Assembly: GCA_946480825.1 (NCBI GenBank)
Contig: CAMLLG010000045.1
Span: forward strand, 1 to 33,308
DNA: 33,308 bases
Direction of reading: 5' to 3'
Origin: an uncultured Lysobacteraceae bacterium
GTDB taxonomy: Bacteria; Pseudomonadota; Gammaproteobacteria; Xanthomonadales; Xanthomonadaceae
Made by a program: the position numbers and the translations under genes. Positions 16,429-22,941 of the stretch are shown piece by piece. The stretch's first letter is position 1, and each line of letters opens with the position of its first letter. The notes under the pieces were generated by a model. That model worked only from the letters and a program-made list of their open reading frames with translations. It was not told where the DNA came from and did no database searches.

Positions 16429-17127
16429 TCAGCGGCGTTCGTATTTCCAGTGGCGGGATTTGCCCTCGCCGAGCCATTCGATCGCCTGCGCGATGCGGCG
16501 GGCGCGGGTGTCGGGGCGCTTGGCCTCGATGATCCAGTCGAGATATTCGCGACGGTGACTCGGCGCGAAGGCATCGAACTGCGCACTGGCGGCAGGCGCG
16601 GCGCGCAGGGCGGCGGCGAAATCGGCCGGCATCGGCGGCAGCGGTTTCGCGGCGGGAGGCTGCTTCGCTCGCGCCGATTCCGCACCCACGGACTTCGCGA
16701 CCACGGACTTCATCACCACGGGCTTCGCGACGGCCGGCTTCGCAAGCGCTTCGTTGAGCCGCATCGCCTTGCGCAGATAGGCGAGCAACTGCCGCTTCGG
16801 CGGCAGGTCGCGCACCGAGGCGAGTCTGCCGAAGCTGCCCATGCCTTCGCCGCGTTCGCCGCCGACGACATCGGCATGGCGCCAGAAGCCGAACGAGGCG
16901 TGATGCTTGAACGCGGCCATGCCGCAGAGAATGGCGCCCGCATGGACGAACGTGGGCATGCCCCACTTGATCGTTTCCTCGACCCCGGGACAGGCCTCGT
17001 GCACCAGCGCCCGCACGTGTTCGAGGATGGGCCGCGCGAAATCCGCGGACTTCGCGATGTAGGCGTCGATGCGCCGATCGGGATGGGGACCGAGAGAAAG
17101 ATCGGGATGGGAGTCGCGGGCGGTCAC
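16429..17127 (-). CDS. YdeI/OmpD-associated family protein with DUF1801-type domain
   Basis: Predicted cytoplasmic protein, 232 residues. The N-terminal two thirds match the DUF1801 (YdhG-like) fold: DRRIDAYIAKSADFARPILEHVR, KWGMPTFVHAG, and FKHHASFGFW. A Lys/Ala/Val-rich linker (about 128-160) made of five-residue repeats follows, then the YdeI C-terminal part with SHRREYLDWIIEAKRPDTRARRI and a terminal KSRHWKYERR. Biochemical function of the family is unknown. The start is GTG at 17127; no other in-frame start comes before the conserved domain. The 22-base gap to the upstream small membrane gene suggests an operon. Confidence 0.88.
   Translation of the reverse strand: MTARDSHPDLSLGPHPDRRIDAYIAKSADFARPILEHVRALVHEACPGVEETIKWGMPTFVHAGAILCGMAAFKHHASFGFWRHADVVGGERGEGMGSFGRLASVRDLPPKRQLLAYLRKAMRLNEALAKPAVAKPVVMKSVVAKSVGAESARAKQPPAAKPLPPMPADFAAALRAAPAASAQFDAFAPSHRREYLDWIIEAKRPDTRARRIAQAIEWLGEGKSRHWKYERR
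16687..16746. repeat. Four 15-bp imperfect tandem repeats inside the YdeI-like gene
   Basis: Copies at 16687-16701, 16702-16716, 16717-16731 and 16732-16746 with consensus CACGGRCTTCGCGAC. They keep the frame and encode five-residue units (such as AVAKP, VVMKS, VVAKS) in the linker. Confidence 0.75.
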
Positions 17128-17149
17128 GGCATTCCCGTCGCGGGACGGC

Positions 17150-17314
17150 TCAGGCGAAGGGACGCGGCAATCCGAGCATCGGCGCGAGGAACCAGTAGGC
17201 GCCGCACAGCACCGCGCCCCACCAGAACAGTTTGAACACGAACTTCACGACCTTGATCGCGAAGTACGCCGCGACGATCGCCAGCGCCAGTCCGATCCAA
17301 CCCAGTTCAGCCAT
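17150..17314 (-). CDS. Small membrane protein, 54 residues
   Basis: Not recognised. The 54 residues begin MAELGWIGLALAIVAAYF and contain two hydrophobic stretches (about 4-20 and 28-46) separated by a short basic turn (KVVKFVFK), so it is probably a two-pass inner-membrane protein. The ATG at 17314 overlaps the stop of the TrhO gene in ATGGCTGA, an eight-base overlap typical of translational coupling; an in-frame ATG further upstream would overlap trhO more and is less likely. Confidence 0.75.
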   Translation of the reverse strand: MAELGWIGLALAIVAAYFAIKVVKFVFKLFWWGAVLCGAYWFLAPMLGLPRPFA

Positions 17315-18137
17315 CGATGCGCGCTCCCGCGTGGCGGGCATCAGCGCCCGCCCCGGATTCTGCACGCTCCGCGCGTGGAATGGGAGCCTCCGGCAGCGCG
17401 GGCGACGGCACGGAGATGGGCGCGAGCGCGGAATCCAGCGCGATCCGGTCGTCGAACACGAAACAGGCGCCTTCGTAACCGAAGCCGCCCACCGCCTCGA
17501 AGTAACCGAGAATGCCGCCGTCGAGTTGAAGCACCTGGTCCATGCCCTGCGCGCGCATCCACAGCGCGGCCTTCTCGCAGCGGATGCCGCCGGTGCAGAA
17601 GCTCACGACGCTCGCATCGGCCAGCGCATCGCGCCGGGCCAGAACCGCGTCGGGCAATTCGGTGAAATTGTCGATCGGCAGCGTCAACGCATCGGCGAAA
17701 GTGCCGTAGGCCACTTCCTCGCGATTGCGCGTATCCAGCAGCAGCAACCGACGCCCTTGATCGTCGTGTCCCTGCCCGATCCAGCGCGCCAGCGTCGCCG
17801 GCGCAACCGCGGGCGCGCGGCCCGCGATCGGCGCGGCATCGGGCATGCGGAAGCTGATGATTTCCGGCTTCACCTTCACCTTGAGTCTGGCGAAGGGCTG
17901 TGTCGCGGAATCGCTGGCTTTCACGGTCATGTCGCCGAAGCGCGCATCTTCGCGCAGGCGAGCGACGAAGCCATCGATCGCCATCGGCTCGCCGGCGAGG
18001 AACAGGTTGATGCCCTCGCCCGCGACCAGGATCGTGCCGCGCAGATCGCCCGCTTCCGCGCGCGCGCGGAGGACACCGGCCAGAGCGTCCGGATCTTCGA
18101 CGACGACGAAATGGTATGCGGCGATGTTCCTGATCAT
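17307..18137 (-). CDS. trhO: tRNA uridine(34) hydroxylase (rhodanese-like, YceA/TrhO family)
   Basis: Enzyme of the TrhO family, which makes 5-hydroxyuridine at the wobble position of tRNA using oxygen, 276 residues. The N-terminal domain has GTILVAGEGINLFLAG; the rhodanese domain has LLLLDTRNREEVAYGTF and the active-site loop FCTGGIRCEKA with Cys181 and Cys187. LDGGILGYFE and ACFVFDDRIAL are further family hallmarks. The last 35 residues or so are an Ala/Glu/Pro-rich tail not needed for recognition. It is nine bases after the HD gene and overlaps the following small membrane gene. Confidence 0.92.
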   Translation of the reverse strand: MIRNIAAYHFVVVEDPDALAGVLRARAEAGDLRGTILVAGEGINLFLAGEPMAIDGFVARLREDARFGDMTVKASDSATQPFARLKVKVKPEIISFRMPDAAPIAGRAPAVAPATLARWIGQGHDDQGRRLLLLDTRNREEVAYGTFADALTLPIDNFTELPDAVLARRDALADASVVSFCTGGIRCEKAALWMRAQGMDQVLQLDGGILGYFEAVGGFGYEGACFVFDDRIALDSALAPISVPSPALPEAPIPRAERAESGAGADARHAGARIDG

Positions 18138-18146
18138 GCCGGCATT

Positions 18147-18857
18147 TTAACCGGCGACCGCAGTCTCGAGATTGCGACGCGCCTGCGCCTCGCAGCGTTC
18201 GCGGAAGAAATCGCTCAGATAGATCCGCTCCGATCCGAGCAGCATCCGGAAAAACGCGCGCCGCTTGCGGCGGTACAGCCAGCGCGGGACAGCGCGATAT
18301 TCGTCGGCGATCGCTCGGTCGTAGGCGGCGAAGACCTCGGGCGCGGTGCCCAGGATCGCCATGTCGCAATCGAGGAATCGGCGCATGTCGTCGCCGTCGG
18401 CATCGTCGGCGAAGTCGCCGGCGCGCAGCGTGCCGTGACGCGCGGTGGCGAGGATCAGTTCCGCGACGCGCGCCGGATCGATGTCCGTCTCCGGCCAGCA
18501 GCGCGCGAGATGGCTTTCGGCCAATCGCGCCGAGCGCGCTTCGTTGTCGCGCCGGCCCGGCACGTAAACCGCGTCGTGATAGAGGACCGCGAACCAGACC
18601 TCGCGCGGCCGATGCCAACCCGGACCATCGGCGACATCGCGATAGTGCGCGAGAACATCGCGGACGTGCCCGAAGTGGTGATACGCGCGTGGCGGGGCGG
18701 CATAGGCTTCGCGCAGCGCCGACCACTGTTCCGGCGGGAGGGTCAGCGGACCCTCCGTTTCCGGAGCCGCGGGCCCGGTGTCGGCAGACCGGCTGTCAAC
18801 AAATCCGCTGTCGACAGATCCGTTGTCGCCAGATCCGGGGCCGGAAGCGGTGTTCAT
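18147..18857 (-). CDS. HD-domain protein (predicted metal-dependent phosphohydrolase)
   Basis: Predicted cytoplasmic HD-superfamily protein, 236 residues. Metal ligands are likely H60/H61/H64 (YHHFGHV) and H94-D95 (LYHDAVY), and an ATARHG motif follows; the last third (RRKRRAFFRMLLGSERIYLSDFF) is a basic helical region typical of this N-methyl-D-aspartate-receptor-subunit-annotated HD group. The first 37 residues are low complexity and carry five-residue repeats encoded by a 15-bp DNA repeat; they look like a non-conserved extension. The ATG at 18857 is the only start before the domain. The substrate is unknown; a nucleotide is the usual guess for this fold. Confidence 0.82.
   Translation of the reverse strand: MNTASGPGSGDNGSVDSGFVDSRSADTGPAAPETEGPLTLPPEQWSALREAYAAPPRAYHHFGHVRDVLAHYRDVADGPGWHRPREVWFAVLYHDAVYVPGRRDNEARSARLAESHLARCWPETDIDPARVAELILATARHGTLRAGDFADDADGDDMRRFLDCDMAILGTAPEVFAAYDRAIADEYRAVPRWLYRRKRRAFFRMLLGSERIYLSDFFRERCEAQARRNLETAVAG
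18777..18836. repeat. Four 15-bp imperfect tandem repeats in the HD gene 5' end
   Basis: Copies at 18777-18791, 18792-18806, 18807-18821 and 18822-18836, consensus GCTGTCRACARATCC. The repeat length of five codons keeps frame and encodes units such as GSVDS and GFVDS. Confidence 0.8.
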
Positions 18858-18882
18858 GACCGCACGGCGGGGGTCGCCCCGA

Positions 18883-20631
18883 TCAGCTGTTGACCACGGT
18901 CAGATTGAGCGAACGCTTCGGCGCCTTGTTCTCGGCCGCGGTTTCCGCGGTGTAGGCGCAGACGCGGTTGCGACCTTCGTTCTTGGCGCGGTAGAGCATC
19001 TGGTCGGCGTGCGAAAGCAGTCGCGACAGATCGTATCCCGACTGCGCGGTCGAACTGACGCCGAAACTCGCGGTGACCACGAAGGAGTAGCCGCTCTCGC
19101 GGGTGTCGATCTGGGCCAGCTGCGAACGGCAGGCCTCGGCCATGCGCGCGGCGGCGGCGAGATCGAAGCCGCGCAGCAGCACAGCGAACTCTTCGCCGCC
19201 GATGCGGCCGATGTAATCGACCTTGCGGCAGTGCGCGGAACAGGTCTTGCCGACCTGCTTCAACACCCAGTCGCCGGCACCGTGACCGTAGGTGTCGTTG
19301 ATCGCCTTGAAGTGATCGAGGTCGAACATGACCAGCGCGGCGGAGTCGCCGGCGCGTGCGGCGTCGACCAGCGCACGCTCGGATTTCTGGGTGAAGAAAT
19401 GGCGGTTGCCCAGGCCGGTCAGCGTGTCGGTCTGCGCGAGGCGCTGCAACTGGCCCTGATGGCGCTTGATCTGGATGACCCAGAACACGATGGCGCCGAG
19501 CATCACCAGCAGCAGGCCGGCGACCAGGCGCGCCTTCTGCGTGCTCGCGCGTTCCAGCGCGAGCTGCTGCGCCTGTTGTTTGGTCTCGTGGCGCACGATC
19601 TCGTAAGCCAACTCGCGCGCGCGGATGTCGCTCTGGTGCGCCATCTCGGCTTCGGCGTAGCGCTTGTACAGATCGAGCGCGACCGAAGGTTTCTCGCGGT
19701 CCGCGGCGATCCGGTAGAGCGTGTTGTAGGCGCTGACGAGGGTCGCGGAGGATTTGATCTGCTCACCCATCGCGACCGTCATGTTCGCGTGCGCTTCCGC
19801 CGCCTTGACGTCGCCGAGCTTGAGTTTGAGGTCCGCGATCAGCGCATGCACGCCGGCGATGAGACGCGGATAGCGCGTGGCTTCGACTTCCGGCAGCATC
19901 TGTTCGAGCAGCGCGATCGCGCGGTCGGGCGCGGTGAGGGCCAGCTTTCTCGCCAGGATGCTGCGCGCGATGTTGGCCGCGATGCGCTCGTTGAGTTTGC
20001 CGCAGTGTTCGACCACGGATTCGATGGCGCGGTCTTCGGCGGGCAGCGCGCCGAGTTCGAACTGCGACACGAGCCGGTGATGCCCGGCGATGCAGCGCAT
20101 GCGCTCGTTCGGTTTTTCGGCCAGGACCTCATCGGCGTAGCGCAGCGCGATGCGGTGCTGTCCGATCTCGTTGTAGAGCAGCGCGCCGTTGGCCATGCCC
20201 TCGTGCCGGATCGCCTTGTCGGGAACCTGCTTGCGCATGGCCATGGCCTTCTGCAAGTAGCGCAGGCCGGTGCTCAGGTCGCGGTTGATCGCGGAGAAGC
20301 TGGCGACCAGCCCGCCCGCGCGATACTTGACGTTGGGGTCCCTGGTTTCCTCGTACAGCCGTTTCGCCATCTCGGCGCCCTTGGCCAGCTGGTCGCGGTA
20401 GATGCCGACCTCGTAGGCCTGCAGGTACGTCAGCTGGTCGCGCTGCAGACGCGTGAGCTGGCGACCGTCCTGGCGGAGCTGTTCCATCAGCTCCGCGAAA
20501 CGTTTCGGATCGGAACTTCGGGCGGCGTCCGCCTTCTGGAGAATCGCATCGAACGGTTCCTGGACCTGCGCGAACCCCGGGGCCGCGACGACCAGAAACA
20601 CGAAGAAAGCCACCAGACGCATCCACTGCAT
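18883..20631 (-). CDS. TPR-containing diguanylate cyclase (GGDEF)
   Basis: Predicted membrane diguanylate cyclase that makes cyclic di-GMP, 582 residues. A signal peptide (ending about residue 22, AAPGFAQ) is followed by a periplasmic helical TPR-like sensor region, a single membrane helix at about 367-389 and a cytoplasmic GGDEF domain. The active site is GGEEF at 478-482 and an intact inhibitory I-site RxxD (R469, D472) lies five residues before it; TDTLTGLGNRHFF and FDLDHFKAINDTYGHGAGD are also intact, so it should be active and product-inhibited. A GTG six bases upstream is an alternative start. It lies 36 bases downstream of the borosin precursor on the same strand. Confidence 0.93.
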   Translation of the reverse strand: MQWMRLVAFFVFLVVAAPGFAQVQEPFDAILQKADAARSSDPKRFAELMEQLRQDGRQLTRLQRDQLTYLQAYEVGIYRDQLAKGAEMAKRLYEETRDPNVKYRAGGLVASFSAINRDLSTGLRYLQKAMAMRKQVPDKAIRHEGMANGALLYNEIGQHRIALRYADEVLAEKPNERMRCIAGHHRLVSQFELGALPAEDRAIESVVEHCGKLNERIAANIARSILARKLALTAPDRAIALLEQMLPEVEATRYPRLIAGVHALIADLKLKLGDVKAAEAHANMTVAMGEQIKSSATLVSAYNTLYRIAADREKPSVALDLYKRYAEAEMAHQSDIRARELAYEIVRHETKQQAQQLALERASTQKARLVAGLLLVMLGAIVFWVIQIKRHQGQLQRLAQTDTLTGLGNRHFFTQKSERALVDAARAGDSAALVMFDLDHFKAINDTYGHGAGDWVLKQVGKTCSAHCRKVDYIGRIGGEEFAVLLRGFDLAAAARMAEACRSQLAQIDTRESGYSFVVTASFGVSSTAQSGYDLSRLLSHADQMLYRAKNEGRNRVCAYTAETAAENKAPKRSLNLTVVNS

Positions 20632-20667
20632 GAGCACACCCCACCCCGTTACGTTGACTGTACAGGC

Positions 20668-20943
20668 TCAGTCGGCCTGCCTTTTCTCTTCGCCGTCGTC
20701 GCCGTCGGCAGGCGCTTCTTCGTCCTGCTGCGGCTTGTCTTCCGGCGCTGCGACCATGCACATCATGAACGGCCGGCCGTCGAGAAGATCGTTGAGTTTC
20801 GAATGATCGCGGAGAACCAGCGCTTCCCGGGACTCCTGATCCGCGTCCAACATCGCAATCGCCGCCGCGTAGTCGGCGGCATTCATCCTGGCCATGGCTG
20901 CGTTGGCGCCCATGGACTCGAGAAACTGGATCACATTAGACAT
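20668..20943 (-). CDS. Putative split-borosin precursor (SonA-like RiPP substrate)
   Basis: Small protein of 91 residues, probable substrate of the adjacent backbone N-methyltransferase. It aligns without gaps to SonA of Shewanella as I recall that sequence: F7, G12, A15, D46, K49, L50, L53 and V64 fall at the same positions, and REALVLRDHSKLNDLL matches the last helix of the borosin-binding domain. The segment FMMCMVAAP (59-67) lies where SonA has the methylated SYLVIS core; by that register M63 and A65 would be methylated. A 24-residue acidic, Asp/Glu/Lys/Gln-rich tail (EDKPQQDEEAPADGDD...) follows, unlike the short SonA tail. No signal peptide. The ATG at 20943 has GGGGGA eight bases upstream; the frame is open further upstream but lacks family similarity. 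Confidence 0.82.
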   Translation of the reverse strand: MSNVIQFLESMGANAAMARMNAADYAAAIAMLDADQESREALVLRDHSKLNDLLDGRPFMMCMVAAPEDKPQQDEEAPADGDDGEEKRQAD

Positions 20944-21218
20944 CACATTCCCCCAATTTTGCTTGGCTTTTGAACGCGGAGCCGGCCGTTCGTCGGACAG
21001 TTCCCCTTCGCTTCGAGGCGGACTCGGGGACACGAAGCCCTGGATCGCACGGTATCCCCCGAATCGCAGGGACGCATTCCCGTGACCGCGGATGCAGGCT
21101 ATGCGAAAACTCCATCCCCATCAATCACTTCTGCGCTTCCCTTGTCGAACGACACAATTCTCACAAGCCTGCGAGATCGAGCCCGTGGCCGGACACCCGG
21201 CCGCCGCGGTGCCGCGGC
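20944..21218 (-). promoter_or_regulatory. Spacer between methyltransferase and precursor with a candidate promoter
   Basis: The 275-base spacer holds two hairpins right after the methyltransferase stop (GCCGCGG pair at 21203-21218 and GGCCGG pair at 21187-21202), neither with a T-run. It also holds a candidate promoter reading toward the precursor: TTGATG (21119-21124) and TAGCCT (21096-21101) with a 17-base spacer, giving a leader of about 145 bases. So the precursor may be transcribed separately from, and more strongly than, its enzyme. Confidence 0.4.
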
Positions 21219-22019
21219 TCAGGCGCCTTCCGCGGCGGCATCGATGCGGGCGATCCGGGCGAGCATCGCCTCGTTGCGCTCCATCGGCCGCGCCGGCGGC
21301 ACGACGAGCGTGGTCTGCAGGCGCAGATCCGCATCGGCCAGCGCGGACAAGGGCATGCGTTCCATCCGTGGCACCGCGATCGGCAGGGTCGCCGCCTCGT
21401 AGGCGATGACCTCGTGCCCCGCGGGATATCCCGACTCCACCAACAGCTCCACCAACAGCCGTCGATAAGGCGCTCCGGTGGTGTAACGCGAGAACGAACG
21501 GTCGCCGGCCAGGCCGATCTGCCACAGGATCAGGTAGGCGGAGAGATCGATGCGCCGGCGGTAGAACATCAACTGGCTGGTTTCGTAGTGCTGGCAGCCG
21601 TAGGTGCACGGGTCGATGCCCAGGTCGGCATAGAGGCAGTCTTCGGCGGAGATGCCCGGATGCATCTCGGCGTCGAAGCCTTCGCCGCGCGCGATCGCGA
21701 TGGCGTCGTGCGGCACCTGCGCGAACACCCCCGGATGTCCGTAGAACACGCCGCAGACGCGACGGCCGGCGCGCACTTCGACCATCATCGCTTCGATCAT
21801 TTCGGCGTAGCTTTGAGTACGTCGTTTGCCCTCGGCGTAGAACGGCTGCAGGCTGCGCATGTCCGGGCGCATCCGCTGCACCCACAGTTCGACGATGGCA
21901 TCCGAGACTAGGACGAAGACGACATCCGCGACTTCGATCTCGCTGCGGGCGCGGGGGCTGAGATGGGCGCCGAGCATCATGCCCAGGCCGACGGCGCAGA
22001 AACTGCCTCTCGGGTTCAT
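21219..22019 (-). CDS. Borosin-type peptide backbone alpha-N-methyltransferase (SonM-like, split)
   Basis: SAM-dependent methyltransferase of the tetrapyrrole-methylase fold, 266 residues, predicted to methylate backbone amides of the precursor encoded at 20668-20943. It shares the SonM/OphMA hallmarks: glycine-rich AVGLGMMLGAHLS at the start, LQPFYAEGKRR (Y61), RTQSYAEM (R67, Y71), VFYGHPGVFA (Y93), EMHPGISAEDCLYADLGIDP and a YEAATLPIAVPRMERMPL segment. The Tyr/Arg set matches the catalytic residues known for OphMA and SonM in position and spacing. The protein ends at AEGA without a fused core, so it is the split type. It is not CobA, CbiL or RsmI: those lack the FYGHPGVF plus DLGIDP combination. 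The start at 22019 has only a weak ribosome binding site (GAGAAA). The GNAT gene ends 52 bases upstream. Confidence 0.88.
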   Translation of the reverse strand: MNPRGSFCAVGLGMMLGAHLSPRARSEIEVADVVFVLVSDAIVELWVQRMRPDMRSLQPFYAEGKRRTQSYAEMIEAMMVEVRAGRRVCGVFYGHPGVFAQVPHDAIAIARGEGFDAEMHPGISAEDCLYADLGIDPCTYGCQHYETSQLMFYRRRIDLSAYLILWQIGLAGDRSFSRYTTGAPYRRLLVELLVESGYPAGHEVIAYEAATLPIAVPRMERMPLSALADADLRLQTTLVVPPARPMERNEAMLARIARIDAAAEGA

Positions 22020-22071
22020 ACATCGTTTCTCGGAAGGGACGACAACGGTGGGAATTCCGGCGGGCGCGGGC

Positions 22072-22635
22072 TCAATGCGATCCGCGACCCGACCATGCGG
22101 CTTTCGTCATCCGCCAACCGTGGATCGCCGGATCGCCCTGCGCGTCGGCATCGAAATCCAAGGAACGACCCAGACGCCCGACTCTGGCATTGGCAGGCGC
22201 ATGACGGGCGGTCACGGCGACGGCGCGCACGCCCCAGCGCGCTTCGAACAGCGCTTCGAGCACGGCATCGGTGATTTCGTGGCCAAGTCGCCGGCCCTGC
22301 CATGCCGGCAACAGCATCAGGCCGAGTTCGACGACGCCCGGCTCCGAGGCCGGGCACAGAATGGACTGCATGCCGATGGCCGCATCCGACGCGCGGTCCG
22401 TCAGACACCAGTAACGCGCGCGCATCGGCGACTCCAGGTTGTACGCGCAGGCTTTTCCGAACACCGCATCCGCGGCGGCGGCATCGAGCGCGGGCCCGAT
22501 GTGCGCCATCACCGCCGGATCGGCGTACAGCGCGCGATAGAGCGCGCGATCGCGCGCATCCACCAGCCGCGCATGCACACGCGGCGTTTCGAACCGCCAG
22601 TCGATGGCGTCTTCGGCCGGAAGGGGCGCGTCCAT
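22072..22635 (-). CDS. GNAT family N-acetyltransferase
   Basis: Predicted acetyl-CoA-dependent acetyltransferase of the RimJ/RimL-like type, 187 residues. An ETPRVHARLVDARDRALYRALYADPAVMAHIG start and a VVELGLMLLPAWQGRRLGHEITDAVLEALF core with the acetyl-CoA loop (QGRRLGHE) are typical, and ARVGRLGRSLDF is the usual late motif. The substrate is unknown. ATG at 22635 has no good ribosome binding site but overlaps the stop of a short upstream frame in TGATG. It is the first recognisable gene of the minus-strand array that contains the borosin pair; a link to that pathway is unproven. Confidence 0.87.
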   Translation of the reverse strand: MDAPLPAEDAIDWRFETPRVHARLVDARDRALYRALYADPAVMAHIGPALDAAAADAVFGKACAYNLESPMRARYWCLTDRASDAAIGMQSILCPASEPGVVELGLMLLPAWQGRRLGHEITDAVLEALFEARWGVRAVAVTARHAPANARVGRLGRSLDFDADAQGDPAIHGWRMTKAAWSGRGSH

Positions 22636-22724
22636 CAGCGGAACACCGCATCGGCGGCCGGGAGCGCGCGCGCGCCCGTGCATGCCGGCATCGGCAGCGG
22701 ATCGGTGATCGAAGGGGGCGGCAT
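22635..22724 (-). CDS. Possible 29-residue upstream ORF coupled to the GNAT gene
   Basis: ATG at 22724, preceded by GGAGAGATCGACGACC, opens a frame of 29 codons (MPPPSITDPLPMPACTG...) whose TGA overlaps the GNAT ATG as TGATG. The GNAT gene itself has no visible ribosome binding site, so translation may depend on this frame. No similarity to a known protein. Confidence 0.35.
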   Translation of the reverse strand: MPPPSITDPLPMPACTGARALPAADAVFR

Positions 22725-22941
22725 GGTCGTCGATCTCTCCGGGGCGCGGGTCGCCCGCGCGGCGCACAATAGCAGGCGAGCCGCACGCTTGCCGCGAATC
22801 CGCACGCATGCACGACGCCGCACGGCCGAGGCGCGGAGGTCTTCGGCGCGGCCCTCGCGGGCACGCAGCGCGCGCGGAGATCGTCGCGCGAGCGAGACGC
22901 AGGCACCGGTCCCCGCGCCGAACGGGCGTTAGCATGTCCGG
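22636..22941. other. Divergent intergenic region between GNAT and tilS
   Basis: About 306 bases. Besides the small upstream frame at 22635-22724 there is a minus-strand TATTGT element near 22768-22773 as a weak -10 candidate. The tilS side has no clear ribosome binding site or promoter. Nothing else was seen. Confidence 0.4.

Noticed and set aside
18777..18836. 15-bp repeats as a CRISPR array
   Set aside because: Units are direct, contiguous, lack spacers and are in frame in a coding region.
20668..20943. Precursor as a Nif11-type or nitrile-hydratase-like leader
   Set aside because: It lacks the Nif11 leader pattern and double-Gly site, while it aligns gap-free with SonA.
21219..22019. Methyltransferase as a cobalamin, siroheme or RsmI-type enzyme
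   Set aside because: The fold is shared, but the YGHPGVF, PGISAE and DLGIDP set and the neighbour precursor fit the borosin enzymes, and no corrin or siroheme genes are nearby.
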